Source: Streptomyces cyaneus (GTDB lineage: Bacteria > Actinomycetota > Actinomycetes > Streptomycetales > Streptomycetaceae). Taken from it: a stretch of DNA of 64,000 nt. The position numbers and the translations under genes were made by a program. The stretch spans positions 372,001 through 436,000 of the forward strand of contig NZ_ML138678.1 of assembly GCF_004028635.1 (NCBI RefSeq), given 5' to 3'. This document shows positions 8,015 through 18,968 of this stretch, piece by piece. A model generated the notes under the pieces. The model did no database searches and had not been told where the DNA came from. It saw only the letters and a list, made by a program, of their open reading frames with translations. Position 1 is the first letter of the stretch. Every line of letters starts with the position of its first letter.

Positions 8015-9013
8015 GTGATCGTCGACTGCGCCATCTATCGCGACGGGCGCCGGACGCAGGGGCCGGACGACTTCTCCGACGCCCTGGATCTGTGCCGCCT
8101 GCAGGACGACGCGTTCGTCTGGATCGGCTTGTACGAGCCCACGGAGAAGGAGTTCGACAAGGTCACGGAGGAGTTCGGGCTGCACCCGCTGGCCGTGGAG
8201 GACGCCCTGAACGCCCACCAGCGGCCCAAGCTCGAGGTGTACGACGACTCGCTGTTCATGGTCCTCAAGCCGGTCGGGTACGAGGCGAAGAGCGACATCG
8301 TCTCCTCCGGCGAGGTCATGGTCTTCATCGGCGACTCGTTCGTGGTGACCGTCCGGCATGGCGAGGAGGCGCCTTTGGGGGTCGTACGGCAGCGCCTCGA
8401 ACACGAGCCGGAGATGCTCCGGCACGGTCCCACGGCGGTGCTGTACACGATCGCCGACGCCGTGGTCGACCACTATGTGGAGGTGGCGGGCGAGCTGGGC
8501 ACCGACCTGGAGGAGCTGGAGGCGGAGGTGTTCTCGCCGACCGGGGGCGGCTCCCGGCACACGGCGTCCCGCATCTACGCCTTCAAGCGGCAGATCCTGG
8601 AGTTCAGGAGGGCCACCGGCCCGCTGGCGCAGCCCCTGTCCCGGCTCGCGGGCACGGGCATGTTGGGCGCGCGCGTGCCCTTCGTGCACGACAAGGCGCA
8701 GCCCTTCTTCCGCGACGTGAGCGACCACCTCACGCGCGTGAACGAGTCCGTGGAGGGCCTGGACCGGCTCGTCTCCGACGTCCTGTCGGCGCATCTGGCG
8801 CAGATGAGCGTCCGGCAGAACGACGACATGCGGAAGATCTCCGCATGGGCGGCCATGGCCGCGATCCCCACGATGATCGCGGGCATCTACGGCATGAACT
8901 TCGACCACATGCCGGAGATGCGCTGGCTGTGGTCGTATCCGGCGCTGATCCTCGGCATGGCCGCCCTGGAGGTCATGCTGTACCGGCTGTTCAAGCGCCG
9001 GGGCTGGTTGTAG
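8015..9013 (+). CDS. corA: CorA-family magnesium/cobalt transporter
   Basis: A 332-residue protein. GTG at 8015 is preferred (GGAGAA eight bases upstream). The N-terminal two-thirds is the cytoplasmic funnel (IVDCAIYRDGRR ... FGLHPLAVEDALNAHQRPKLE, a CorA hallmark). The C-terminus has two membrane helices separated by the selectivity motif GMN in IYGMNFDHMPE, then a short basic tail (LFKRRGWL). It forms a pentameric channel for Mg2+ or Co2+ in the plasma membrane. It is convergent with the ferritin-like gene 15 bases away. Confidence 0.93.
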   Translation: MIVDCAIYRDGRRTQGPDDFSDALDLCRLQDDAFVWIGLYEPTEKEFDKVTEEFGLHPLAVEDALNAHQRPKLEVYDDSLFMVLKPVGYEAKSDIVSSGEVMVFIGDSFVVTVRHGEEAPLGVVRQRLEHEPEMLRHGPTAVLYTIADAVVDHYVEVAGELGTDLEELEAEVFSPTGGGSRHTASRIYAFKRQILEFRRATGPLAQPLSRLAGTGMLGARVPFVHDKAQPFFRDVSDHLTRVNESVEGLDRLVSDVLSAHLAQMSVRQNDDMRKISAWAAMAAIPTMIAGIYGMNFDHMPEMRWLWSYPALILGMAALEVMLYRLFKRRGWL

Positions 9014-9028
9014 GCGGGTTCTTCGGGC

Positions 9029-9817
9029 TCAGGCGAACTCGGGGGCCGAGGTGGCGGGTCCGCCGAGCGCGTCGCGCCGCTCGGGCATCTTCAGGGACAC
9101 CATCCGCCGCCAGCCCACGACCCGCTCCCAGGCGTACACGGCGTGGATGCCGGCCGCGAGCACGGTCGCCTTCGCCCTCGGCCAGCCGAGGATGCGCCCC
9201 ATGTGGTCCATGACCGCGAGGCTGACGTCCCGGTAGATCCGGATCTCCGCGAGGGCGCACTCGCGCAGCGTCCGCTGGATGGCCCGGCCGTGTCCCTGGG
9301 CCGCGAAGCGCAGCAACTCCTCGTGGCAGTAGGCGAGGTGGTTGTCCTCGTCGTGGGAGATCATCCTGACCGCGCGGCCGAGGTCGGGGTGGTCGGCGAA
9401 GTGTTTGCGCAGCAACTCCATCTGCTCCGAGGCGCGCTGCTCGGTGACCCTGCTGTGCGACAGGTAGGTGACGATGTCCTGGACGGTGAGCGCTTCGTCG
9501 CTCTTGAGCTTGTCGTGGGCGAGACCGATGCCGTGGTTCTCCAGGAGCATCGTGTAGTCGGTCTCGGGCGGGACGGGCACCGGTTCCAGGCCGCGCTTCT
9601 TCATCAGGGCGTTGAAGATCCGCCCGTGCTTGTCCTCGTCCGCCCCGTGCCGGGTGATCTTGGGTGCGAGAGGGCGCTCGCTCTCCGGGACGAGCGCGGC
9701 GATGCGGGCGTTCTCCCAGCCGCCCTGCGACTCCCCGCTGGCCGCGATGGAGCAGAACAGGCGGAAGGACTCGTCGTTGTCGAGGATCTCCTGGAACAGA
9801 CTCTTGGCCGAAAGCAT
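9029..9817 (-). CDS. Ferritin-like domain protein
   Basis: A 262-residue, mostly helical protein. ATG at 9817 follows GAGGTGTCC; upstream extensions are low-complexity and unlikely. Glu/His pairs in spaced helices suggest a di-metal carboxylate site: a Glu in SGESQGGWENAR, DEDKH in RHGADEDKHGRIF, Glu residues in RVTEQRASEQMELL, and HDEDNH in ISHDEDNHLAYCHEEL. This four-helix pattern fits ferritin-like or rubrerythrin-like proteins. The extra C-terminal region (IRIYRDVSLAVMDHMGRI onward) is characteristic of an actinomycete subgroup with no assigned function. It could bind iron or act as an oxidase. A 249-bp gap separates it from the upstream LLM gene, so it is probably transcribed alone. Confidence 0.82.
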   Translation of the reverse strand: MLSAKSLFQEILDNDESFRLFCSIAASGESQGGWENARIAALVPESERPLAPKITRHGADEDKHGRIFNALMKKRGLEPVPVPPETDYTMLLENHGIGLAHDKLKSDEALTVQDIVTYLSHSRVTEQRASEQMELLRKHFADHPDLGRAVRMISHDEDNHLAYCHEELLRFAAQGHGRAIQRTLRECALAEIRIYRDVSLAVMDHMGRILGWPRAKATVLAAGIHAVYAWERVVGWRRMVSLKMPERRDALGGPATSAPEFA

Positions 9818-9997
9818 CGTTGGACACCTCTCTGCAGGGCGCAGGACGCCGGACTCCGCAGGATTCCGCAAAGAACGAGTCAAATGCGGTGAGAGAGGCA
9901 CTGCAACAGCTGTGTCGGACAACTCAGCCAAAAGAATGACCAGCCGGGCCGCGACGGGGGCGTAACCGTGCGGCCACGCGCGCGTTGTTCTGCGTGA

Positions 9998-10038
9998 CGG
10001 CCGTGGCGGGGAAGACCCCCGAGCCCCCACCACGGCCG
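9998..10038 (-). terminator. Hairpin downstream of LLM oxidoreductase gene
   Basis: A 14-base stem with one mismatch (9998-10011 with about 10025-10038) lies just past the stop of the minus-strand gene ending at 10067. The rest of the 9818-10066 gap holds the promoter region of the ferritin-like gene and no coding sequence. Confidence 0.6.
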
Positions 10039-10066
10039 CAGAAAATCCCTCTCGGGTGCCCCCTCG

Positions 10067-11122
10067 TCAGGCCAGGCCGGCGCGCTCCAGGGCCTCGGTG
10101 CCGGCGCGGAGCGAGGCGATCCGCTCGTCGAGCGTGAAGCCCGCGGGAGCGAGGGAGAGGGTGGTGACCCCGGCCGCGGCATAGGCCTCCATCCGGTCCG
10201 CGATGCGGTCGACGGAACCCAGCAGCGTGGTCTTGTCGATCAGGTCGTGCGGTACGGCGGCCGCGGCGCCCTGCTTGTCGCCGGAGAGGTACTTGGACTG
10301 GATCTCGGCGGCTTCCTTCTCGTAGCCCATGCGCTGGGCGAGCTGGTTGTAGAAGTTCTGCTTGGGGCTGCCCATGCCGCCGACGTACAGGGCGGTGTAG
10401 GGGCGGAAGGTGTCGGCCAGCGTGGCCACGTCCTTGTCGTCGCCCACGGCGAGCGGCAGGGTCGGGCAGACGTCGAACCCGTCGAGGGTCTTGCCGGCCT
10501 TCTCACGCCCGGCGCGCAGGTACTTGATCGTGGTGTCCTCCAGGTGCTCGGCGGAGGGGAAGATCACCAGGGCGCCGTCGGCGATCTCGCCGGTCTGCTC
10601 GAGGTTCTTCGGGCCGATGGCGGCGATGTACAGCGGGATGTGCTCGCGCTGCGGGTGCACGGTCAGCTTGATCGGCTTGCCGGGGCCGCCGGGCAGCGGC
10701 AGCGTCCAGTGCTGCCCCTCGTACGACAGGCGCTCGCGCGTCATGGCCTTGCGGACGATCTCGACGTACTCACGCGTGCGTGCCAGCGGCTTGTCGAACT
10801 TGACGCCGTACCAGCCCTCGGAGACCTGCGGCCCGGAGACGCCGAGGCCGAGGCGGAAGCGGCCGCCGGACAGCGAGTCCAGGGTCGCGGCGGTCATGGC
10901 GGTCATCGCCGGCTGGCGGGCCGGGATCTGGAAGATCGCGGAGCCGACGTCGATGCGCTCGGTCTGGGCGGCGACCCAGGAGAGCACGGTGGCCGCGTCC
11001 GAGCCGTACGCCTCGGCGGCCCAGCACACGGCGTATCCCAGCCGGTCGGCCTCCTGGGCGACGGCGAGATTGTCCGCGTCCATTCCGGCACCCCAGTAGC
11101 CGAGGTTGATCCCGAGCTGCAT
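10067..11122 (-). CDS. LLM class F420-dependent oxidoreductase
   Basis: A 351-residue luciferase-like TIM-barrel enzyme. Features are the N-terminal strand MQLGINLGYWGAG, the ERIDVGSAIFQIPARQPA segment, the GRFRLGLGVSGPQVSEGWYG loop and VHPQREHIPLYIAAIGPKNLE, all typical of F420-dependent LLM oxidoreductases of actinomycetes. It would transfer hydride between F420 and an unknown substrate in the cytoplasm. The start is ATG at 11122. A palindrome lies 12 bases upstream of the start, and the divergent aldo/keto reductase begins at 11309. Confidence 0.9.
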   Translation of the reverse strand: MQLGINLGYWGAGMDADNLAVAQEADRLGYAVCWAAEAYGSDAATVLSWVAAQTERIDVGSAIFQIPARQPAMTAMTAATLDSLSGGRFRLGLGVSGPQVSEGWYGVKFDKPLARTREYVEIVRKAMTRERLSYEGQHWTLPLPGGPGKPIKLTVHPQREHIPLYIAAIGPKNLEQTGEIADGALVIFPSAEHLEDTTIKYLRAGREKAGKTLDGFDVCPTLPLAVGDDKDVATLADTFRPYTALYVGGMGSPKQNFYNQLAQRMGYEKEAAEIQSKYLSGDKQGAAAAVPHDLIDKTTLLGSVDRIADRMEAYAAAGVTTLSLAPAGFTLDERIASLRAGTEALERAGLA

Positions 11123-11134
11123 GGCGGATTCCCC

Positions 11135-11148
11135 TTACCGATCAGTAA
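11135..11148. promoter_or_regulatory. Candidate operator palindrome upstream of LLM gene
   Basis: TTACCGATCAGTAA is an inverted repeat (12 of 14 positions symmetric), 12 bases before the LLM start, in the size range of TetR-family half-sites. No regulator gene is adjacent. Confidence 0.4.
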
Positions 11149-11308
11149 CGTCCCTTGTCGGGCCGACCTTAGCGCGGCGGGCCGCTCGCGGGGAGGCCGG
11201 TGTGGCGGGCGTCGCCCGGCCGGCCGTCGGCGCCCTCGGTGACCGTCCTGGAAACTGGTCATCCACAGGCCCCCACATGGCAGGTTCTGGCCAGTAATCT
11301 CGGCGTTC

Positions 11309-12288
11309 ATGGAGCAGAGGCATCTCGGCCGCACCGGCCTGCGCGTGTCCCGGATCGGGCTCGGCACCCTCACCTGGGGCAGGGACACCGACGAGCACGA
11401 CGCCGCGGACGTCCTGAAGACGTTCTGGGAGGCGGGCGGCACCCTCGTCGACACGGCGGACGTGTACGGCGACGGAGAGGCCGAGTATCTGCTCGGACGG
11501 CTCATAGAAGGGCTGGTCCCGCGCCGGGACCTGGTCATCTCGACGAAGGCGGGCAGCGTGCCCGACCCCGACCGCCGCTTCGACGGCTCGCGCGGCCATC
11601 TGCTCTCCGCGCTGGACGCCTCGCTGACCCGGCTCGGCACGGACTACGTCGACGTCTGGCACATCCACGCCTTCGACCCGGAGACCCCGCTGGAGGAGAC
11701 CCTCCAGGCCCTCGACCTGGCCGTCAGCAGCGGCCGCGCCCGCTATGCGGGTGTCTCCAACTTCTGCGGCTGGCAGCTCGCCAAGGCGGCGACCTGGCAG
11801 CTCGCGGCGCCGGGCATACGGACTCGGCTGGCGAGCACGCAGCTGGAGTACTCGCTGCTCCAGCGCGGCGTGGAACGCGAGGTGCTGCCGGCCGCGCTCG
11901 ATCTCGGCATCGGCCTGCTGCCTTCCTCCCCGCTCGGCCGAGGCGTCCTGACGGCCAAGTACCGCAACTCCACTCCCCCCGACTCACGCGGCGCCTCGGA
12001 ACATCTGGCGCCCTTCGTCGCGCCGTACCTCGACGACACGGCGAGCCGGATCGTGGACGCCGTGCAGACGGCGGCCGACGGGCTGGCGGTGACCCCGCTC
12101 CAGGTCGCCCTCGCCTGGGTCCGCGACCGGCCCGGCGTGACCGCGCCCGTCATAGGCGCGCGCAACGCACAGCAGCTCACGGCGGCGTTGTCAGTGGAGG
12201 CCCTTAGTCTTCCTGACGAGATCTGCCGGGCGCTCGACGACGTGTCGGCGCCCGTGCACCGCTATCCCGATCACGACTGGAGCACGCT

Positions 12289-12292
<4 letters not shown>
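11309..12292 (+). CDS. Aldo/keto reductase
   Basis: A 327-residue NADPH-dependent AKR. The catalytic tetrad is visible: Asp in LVDTADVYGDGEAEYLLG with Tyr in the same segment, Lys in LVISTKAG, and His in DVWHIHAFD. Cofactor-binding elements are near the C-terminus (PVIGARNAQQL). The physiological substrate is unknown. It starts at ATG 11309 and ends in GTGA, overlapping the start of the next gene by four bases, so the two are translationally coupled. Confidence 0.92.
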
Positions 12293-14541
<2,249 letters not shown>

Positions 14542-14608
14542 TCCCGCTCGCTGCCGACCACCAACCCCGGCCCGGGCCCTCACCCCCCGGGCCCCCGTCA
14601 AACACAGC

Positions 14609-14648
14609 GGCGGCGGTCACGGAAGCCCTCGCTCCCATGACCGCCGCC
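14609..14648. terminator. Bidirectional hairpin terminator
   Basis: An 11-bp perfect stem (GGCGGCGGTCA at 14609-14619 with 14638-14648) and 18-base loop between convergent genes ending at 14541 and 14671. Confidence 0.7.
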
Positions 14649-14670
14649 CTCCGACAGCCGTCGCCTGCGC

Positions 14671-15393
14671 TCAGCGGTCCGAGTCCAGTGGCTCCAGGTC
14701 CTCGTCCTCGTCCAGCTCCGTGTCGAGGTCGTCCTCGATGTCGTCGGCGTCCTCGTCGTCCTGGTCCGCCTCGTCGACGTCGTCCAGCTCGTCGTCGAAC
14801 ACCGTGCTGACGTCGAAGCGGCAGACCACCCGCTGGGGATCGACCCCCTCGAAGGGCGCCTCCAGCCATTCGCCGGGGACGGCCTGCTCGTCCGAGGCGG
14901 TGACCCAGAGCGTGGAGTCGCCCTCCTCCAGGCCGAACTCCTTGTGCCGGGAGGCGATCTCGTCCGGCTCGAACTCGCCGAACAGGATGCCCAGCGCCCC
15001 GTGCGCCGTGCCGGAGGCATCAGCGTCCGCGCCGTCGTCGTAGTCCGCCGCCTCGATCCGCTGGGCCTGGGCCAGCAGCCGCTGCGGCTCCACCACGGAG
15101 TAGTCGCGGCGGATCAGCACGCTCACCGCGTTCGGTTCCTCGGGGCCCGTGTACGGCGGCAGCGCGTCCTCCGTACCGGGGATCTCGAAGGGCGTGACCT
15201 CGTCATAGCGGTCGTAGAGCAGCTCGTCGTAGACCTCGGCGGCTGCGGCCAGCTGGTTGAACGCCTCGTAGACGGCCGGGTCGTCCTCACCCGACCGGCG
15301 TTCGACCGCTGCCAGGTGGCGGTCCAGCGCGGTCTTGACCGCCTCGGCGGCGGCGCGTACCTCGGCAGCGGTGGGCTGCACAGCATCAGACAT
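14671..15393 (-). CDS. Conserved actinomycete hypothetical protein with acidic C-terminus
   Basis: A 240-residue protein. ATG at 15393 is chosen because the protein then begins with a regular helix (SDAVQPTAAEVRAAAEAVKT). The N-terminal half is helical; the middle contains NAVSVLIRRDYSVVEPQRLL and PGEWLEAPFEGVDPQRVVCR. The last ~35 residues are nearly all Asp/Glu. No catalytic motif is recognised. It is divergent from the DUF5703 gene with 47 bases between starts, so the two probably share a promoter region. I do not recognise a function. Confidence 0.8.
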   Translation of the reverse strand: MSDAVQPTAAEVRAAAEAVKTALDRHLAAVERRSGEDDPAVYEAFNQLAAAAEVYDELLYDRYDEVTPFEIPGTEDALPPYTGPEEPNAVSVLIRRDYSVVEPQRLLAQAQRIEAADYDDGADADASGTAHGALGILFGEFEPDEIASRHKEFGLEEGDSTLWVTASDEQAVPGEWLEAPFEGVDPQRVVCRFDVSTVFDDELDDVDEADQDDEDADDIEDDLDTELDEDEDLEPLDSDR

Positions 15394-15440
15394 AGTGCAG
15401 ACGCTATCCGTACCGGGCCCCAGCCCGCACAATAGATGCG

Positions 15441-15629
15441 ATGCCGGAATACGAATTTGTCGACGTGTACGTACCGCGCGGGGTCTCCCGCAAGGACGCC
15501 ACACGCCTGCTGACGGACCATGCCGAGTACGGACACTGGGAGTTGGACCGCCTGAGCCTGCTGCGCGACGGCAGCCGCAGGGTGCGGCTGCGCCGCCGGA
15601 TCATCCGCCAGGTGCGGGCCACGTGGTGA
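15441..15629 (+). CDS. DUF5703 family small protein
   Basis: A 62-residue basic protein starting MPEYEFVDVYVPRGVSRK and ending in an Arg-rich helix (RRVRLRRRIIRQVRATW). It matches the small actinomycete DUF5703 family of unknown function. No signal sequence. A strong hairpin follows at 15680-15711. Confidence 0.85.
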   Translation: MPEYEFVDVYVPRGVSRKDATRLLTDHAEYGHWELDRLSLLRDGSRRVRLRRRIIRQVRATW

Positions 15630-15679
15630 GCTGAGGCGACAGAAGACAGCGAGACAGGGACAGCAGGAGAAACAACGAC

Positions 15680-15711
15680 GGATCGGGCCCCGCCGAGGCG
15701 GGGCCCGATCC
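15680..15711. terminator. Strong bidirectional hairpin terminator
   Basis: A 15-bp perfect stem (15680-15694 with 15697-15711) around a 2-base loop lies between the convergent DUF5703 and long-chaplin genes. Confidence 0.9.
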
Positions 15712-15733
15712 GTTCGTGCCGGACGGCTACGAC

Positions 15734-16555
15734 CTACGCCGAGGCCCGTGCCTTGCGGTACAGCACCGTGCCCGCGAGCAGCGCCCCCGCGCCGACCGGC
15801 AGGACGAGGCCCATCGGCAGATCACTGCCGGTGTGGGCGAGCTCGGCCTCACCCTGGGGCTGGGTGACGGACTGGCCGCCCGGCTGGTTCCCGTGCGAGG
15901 AGCCACCGCCCGGCGTCTCGCCGCCCGTGCTGGGCGGCGTGCTCGGGGTGCCGGGGTGGGTGGGCTCGTCCGGGTTCTCCGGGCTCCCGGGGTTTCCGGG
16001 GTTCCCCGGGTTGCCCGGCTGCTCGGGGTTACCGGGGTTGCCCGGCTGCTCGGGGTTACCGGGGTTGCCGGGGTTGCCGGGGTTGCCCGGCGGGGTGTGG
16101 CCTGAGCCACCGCCGCCGTTGGCGCAGTCGTTGCCCTCGACGGAGTTGCCGATGCCGATGACGTCGACGCTGTTGCCGCACACGTTGACCGGCACATCGA
16201 TCGGCGCCTCGACGTGGTTGCCGGAGCCGATGCCGGGCGAGTCACTGGCGTGCCCACCCGTCGACGCCCCTGAGCCGCCACCGGAGTCCCCGTGGCCGGC
16301 GGAGGCGCCGCCCTGGTTGCTGCAGCTGTTGCCGCTCGCCGGGTTGAGCACCCCGACGACGTTGACCGTGTTGCCACACACGTTGACCGGCACGTGCACC
16401 GGCGCCTGCACCGTGTTGCCCGACAGCACGCCGGGCGAGTTCGAGCTGGTGCCGTTCGCACCCGAGCCGGTTGCGTGGGCGGCGCCGCCCGCGGCGGCGA
16501 TGACGCCGGTCGCGGCCGCCACGGTCATCAGGCCCTTGCGGGTGACCTGTCGCAT
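15734..16555 (-). CDS. chpC: Long chaplin (two chaplin domains, sortase-anchored)
   Basis: A 273-residue cell-wall protein. There is a signal peptide ([21 protein letters not shown], cleaved near AHATG), then two ~40-residue chaplin domains ([20 protein letters not shown]... and [20 protein letters not shown]..., each with two Cys). A Pro/Gly/Asn-rich wall-spanning spacer (GNPGNPEQP repeats) follows, then LAHTG, a hydrophobic helix and a basic tail (YRKARASA), i.e. a class E sortase signal. Long chaplins are anchored to peptidoglycan and help short chaplins form the amyloid-like hydrophobic sheath on aerial hyphae. Adjacency to chpH matches S. coelicolor chpC-chpH (SCO1674-1675). The spacer is repetitive at DNA level and likely length-variable. 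Confidence 0.95.
   Translation of the reverse strand: MRQVTRKGLMTVAAATGVIAAAGGAAHATGSGANGTSSNSPGVLSGNTVQAPVHVPVNVCGNTVNVVGVLNPASGNSCSNQGGASAGHGDSGGGSGASTGGHASDSPGIGSGNHVEAPIDVPVNVCGNSVDVIGIGNSVEGNDCANGGGGSGHTPPGNPGNPGNPGNPEQPGNPGNPEQPGNPGNPGNPGSPENPDEPTHPGTPSTPPSTGGETPGGGSSHGNQPGGQSVTQPQGEAELAHTGSDLPMGLVLPVGAGALLAGTVLYRKARASA
15981..16090 (-). repeat. Gly-Asn-Pro coding repeat in chaplin spacer
   Basis: Tandem 9-bp (GNP) units, organised in part as two copies of a 27-bp unit encoding GNPEQPGNP, form the spacer between chaplin domains and the sorting signal. Confidence 0.8.
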
Positions 16556-16630
16556 TTGCTGAATACCTGCCTTCGACCTTGTTCCGAAAGGACGACGTCG
16601 GAAATTCGACCGACGTTCCGAAAAGGCCGG

Positions 16631-16667
16631 TCGGCCCCGGAGCGCATGGCACGCGCTCCGGGGCCGA
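16631..16667 (-). terminator. Hairpin terminator between chpH and chpC
   Basis: A 15-bp perfect stem (16631-16645 with 16653-16667) and 7-base loop lie after the chpH stop, which suggests that chpH and chpC are separate transcripts or that read-through is limited. Confidence 0.85.
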
Positions 16668-16707
16668 CGGGCTCAGCCCCTGTCACTTCACGGGGCGAGG
16701 CACAACG

Positions 16708-16941
16708 TCACTTGTTGATGCAGGTGTTGCCGAAGGCGGGGTTCAGCAGCCCGATCACCGAGATCGTGTTGCCGCAGACGTTCACGGGGACGTGAACCGG
16801 CGCCTGAACAACATTGCCGGACAGGATGCCCGGGGAGTGCACGGCGGCACCCTGAGCACCAGCGTCGGCGACGGCGAGGCCCGCGCCCGCGAGAACCAGG
16901 CCACCAGTGGCAGCCGCAGCGGCGACGACCTTCTTGATCAT
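16708..16941 (-). CDS. chpH: Short chaplin ChpH
   Basis: A 77-residue secreted chaplin: signal peptide (MIKKVVAAAAATGGLVLAGA, cleaved after AVADA) and one chaplin domain ([20 protein letters not shown] ... CGNTISVIGLLNPAFGNTC) with two Cys that form a disulfide. ChpH assembles into amyloid fibrils at the air-water interface to allow aerial growth. The start ATG at 16941 is preceded by a near-perfect ribosome site (AAGGAGGAATA). The 157-bp upstream region has a BldN-like promoter and an 8-bp inverted repeat. Confidence 0.97.
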   Translation of the reverse strand: MIKKVVAAAAATGGLVLAGAGLAVADAGAQGAAVHSPGILSGNVVQAPVHVPVNVCGNTISVIGLLNPAFGNTCINK

Positions 16942-16960
16942 TATTCCTCCTTGTTGGCAA

Positions 16961-16984
16961 TGCGATCACAAGTAGCTGATCGCA
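16961..16984. promoter_or_regulatory. Inverted repeat in chpH leader
   Basis: TGCGATCA (16961-16968) and TGATCGCA (16977-16984) form a perfect 8-bp inverted repeat with an 8-base spacer, 20 bases before the chpH start. It could be an operator or an mRNA leader hairpin. Confidence 0.55.
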
Positions 16985-16990
16985 TCACCT

Positions 16991-17018
16991 GTAACGAGGA
17001 GGAACTAATAGGGCTACG
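16991..17018 (-). promoter_or_regulatory. Candidate sigma-BldN promoter of chpH
   Basis: On the minus strand CGTAGC (17018-17013) is followed after exactly 16 bases by CGTTAC (16996-16991). As I recall, the sigma-BldN consensus is CGTAAC-N16-CGTTGA, so the match is 5/6 and 4/6, and chaplins belong to the BldN regulon. The -10 lies 50 bases upstream of the start codon. Confidence 0.5.
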
Positions 17019-17098
17019 ACCTTATGAGCGCGTTCACTCCCCCCAGCCATATCCCGTACGTCTGGCCGAATACTGAAGTGTCGTTTCAGTGGCCCAAT

Positions 17099-18424
17099 TC
17101 AGGACGCATCGATGAACCGGTCGAGCACCCGGACCCCGAACTTCAGCCCGTCCACCGGTACCCGCTCGTCGACACCGTGGAACATGCCCGCGAAGTCCAG
17201 CTCCGGCGGCAGCTTCAGCGGAGCGAAGCCGAAGCCCCGGATGCCCAGGTCGTCGAAGGACTTGGCGTCGGTGCCGCCGGAGAGCATGTAGGGGATCGCC
17301 TTCGCGGCCGGGTCCTCGGCGACCAGCGCGGACTGCATGGCGTCCACGAGCGCGCCGTCGAAGCCCGTCTCGACGGCCTTGTCGGCGTGCACGTCCTCGC
17401 GCTTGACCTTGGGCCCGAGGATCTTGTCGAGGTCGGCGAGGAACTCCTCCTCGAAGCCGGGCAGGAACCGGCCGTCGACGTGCGCGGTCGCCTCACCGGG
17501 GATGACGTTGACCTTGTAGCCCGCGCCGAGCTGTGTGGGGTTGGCCGTGTTGCTGAGGGTCGCGCCGATGAGCTTGGCGATGCCGCCGAGCTTGGCGAGG
17601 GTGCCCTCCATGTTCTCCGGGTCGAGCTCGGTGCCGAGCGCGTCACCGAGCTCGTCGAGGAAGGCCCGGGTCGTCTTGGTGACCCGCACGGGGAACTTGT
17701 GCCGGCCCAGCCGCGCAACCGCCTCCGACAGCTCCGTGATGGCGTTGTCCCGGTGGATCATCGAGCCGTGTCCGGCCGTGCCGGCCACGGTCAGCTTCAT
17801 CCAGTGCATGCCCTTCTCGGCCGTCTGGATCAGATAGAGCCGCCGCTGCTCACTCACCGTGAACGAGAACCCGCCCACCTCGCTGATCGCCTCGGTCACG
17901 CCCTCGAAGAGGTCCGGGTGCTTGTCGACGAGGAACCGGGCGCCGAACTTGCCGCCGGCCTCCTCGTCGGCAAGGAACGCGAGCACGATGTCCCGCGGCG
18001 GCCGACGCCCGCTGCGCAGCCGGTCGCGGACCACCGCCAGGGTCATCGCGTCCATGTCCTTCATGTCGACGGCCCCGCGCCCCCACACGCATCCGTCCGC
18101 GACCTCACCGGAGAAGGGGTGGTGGGTCCAGTCGTCCGCGTTGGCCGGTACGACGTCGGTGTGGCCGTGGATGAGCAGCGCGGGCCTGGAGCGGTCCTCG
18201 CCCTCGATGCGGGCCACCGTGGAGGCGCGTCCGGGGTGCGACTCGAAGATCTTCGGCTCGAGGCCCACCTCGGCGAGCTTCTCGGCGACGTACTCGGCCG
18301 CCTTGCGCTCACCGGGACCCGAGTGGTCGCCGTAGTTGCTGGTGTCGATCTGGATCAGCTCGCGGCAGAGGTCCACGACCTCGTCCTCGCCGGTGACGCC
18401 CCTGGCCGTGTCCGTCTCGCTCAC
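17099..18424 (-). CDS. M20 family metallopeptidase (dipeptidase/deacylase type)
   Basis: A 441-residue di-zinc hydrolase. GTG at 18424 has GGGAGGAAGCAGC upstream. Metal-site motifs are ALLIHGHTDVVPANADDW (His, Asp), WGRGAVDMKDM (bridging Asp), FLADEEAGGKFGARF (catalytic Glu pair), and a C-terminal His in DFAGMFHGVDERVPV. The dimerisation domain holds GTAGHGSMIHRDNAI. Family members hydrolyse N-acyl amino acids or dipeptides in the cytoplasm. The exact substrate is unknown. It is divergent from the tRNA-Leu gene and ends 157 bases upstream of chpH. Confidence 0.93.
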   Translation of the reverse strand: MSETDTARGVTGEDEVVDLCRELIQIDTSNYGDHSGPGERKAAEYVAEKLAEVGLEPKIFESHPGRASTVARIEGEDRSRPALLIHGHTDVVPANADDWTHHPFSGEVADGCVWGRGAVDMKDMDAMTLAVVRDRLRSGRRPPRDIVLAFLADEEAGGKFGARFLVDKHPDLFEGVTEAISEVGGFSFTVSEQRRLYLIQTAEKGMHWMKLTVAGTAGHGSMIHRDNAITELSEAVARLGRHKFPVRVTKTTRAFLDELGDALGTELDPENMEGTLAKLGGIAKLIGATLSNTANPTQLGAGYKVNVIPGEATAHVDGRFLPGFEEEFLADLDKILGPKVKREDVHADKAVETGFDGALVDAMQSALVAEDPAAKAIPYMLSGGTDAKSFDDLGIRGFGFAPLKLPPELDFAGMFHGVDERVPVDGLKFGVRVLDRFIDAS

Positions 18425-18613
18425 GCTGCTTCCTCCCGCGTTGTTACTGCTGGTGGTCCCCCTCATCCTCCCCCTCCCGCAGGCTGCGCCCAAGACCGGC
18501 CGCGACCCGTCACACGCCGTTCACGCCGCGACGGGGGGTGATCGGACCGCCCTCGAAAGCCTGGTAATGTTTCCTCTGTCGCCGCGGGGGAAACCCCGCA
18601 CGACAGACACCTT

Positions 18614-18698
18614 GTCCGGGTGGCGGAATGGCAGACGCGCTAGCTTGAGGTGCTAGTGCCCTTTATCGGGCGTGGGGGTTCAAGTCCCCCCTCGGACA
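18614..18698 (+). tRNA. tRNA-Leu (anticodon GAG)
   Basis: An 85-base class II tRNA. The acceptor stem is GTCCGGG (18614-18620) with CTCGGAC (18691-18697). The D arm starts at TGGCGGAATGGCAGACGC. The anticodon stem-loop is CTAGC-TTGAGGT-GCTAG with GAG at 18647-18649. A long variable arm (TGCCCTTTATCGGGCG) and T arm GGGGG-TTCAAGT-CCCCC follow. CCA is not encoded. It decodes CUC/CUU. A perfect hairpin terminator begins 12 bases later. Confidence 0.97.
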
Positions 18699-18709
18699 CG
18701 CGAAATGGC

Positions 18710-18739
18710 GAGGGCCGTGACCGTGAGGTCACGGCCCTC
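18710..18739 (+). terminator. tRNA-Leu terminator
   Basis: A perfect 13-bp stem (18710-18722 with 18727-18739) and GTGA loop directly after the tRNA gene. Confidence 0.9.
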
Positions 18740-18968
18740 AGCCGTGTGTGGGGGAAGTCTCGTCCGGTCGAAGATCACCAGGTCAGCGCCTGTTCCGACG
18801 GCGCCCCGCCGCCCCGAACGGCTGCTCCGAGTGGCGTATCGAAGTGCCCGAACCTAGCGTCGTACTAAAATTTCCGGCTTGTTACGGAGCTGGAGCCGGA
18901 CAACCCCAGGCAGACCTGCGGGCCCGCCAGCGCCCCGGAGGCTTCCGGGATCGAGACGCGAGGACCGG

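Noticed and set aside
18614..18698. Integrative element attached at tRNA-Leu
   Set aside because: No integrase, no second copy of the tRNA 3' end was noticed downstream, and the neighbouring Pls/M1 genes are like their surroundings in GC content. Insertion near the tRNA is only a gene-order argument.
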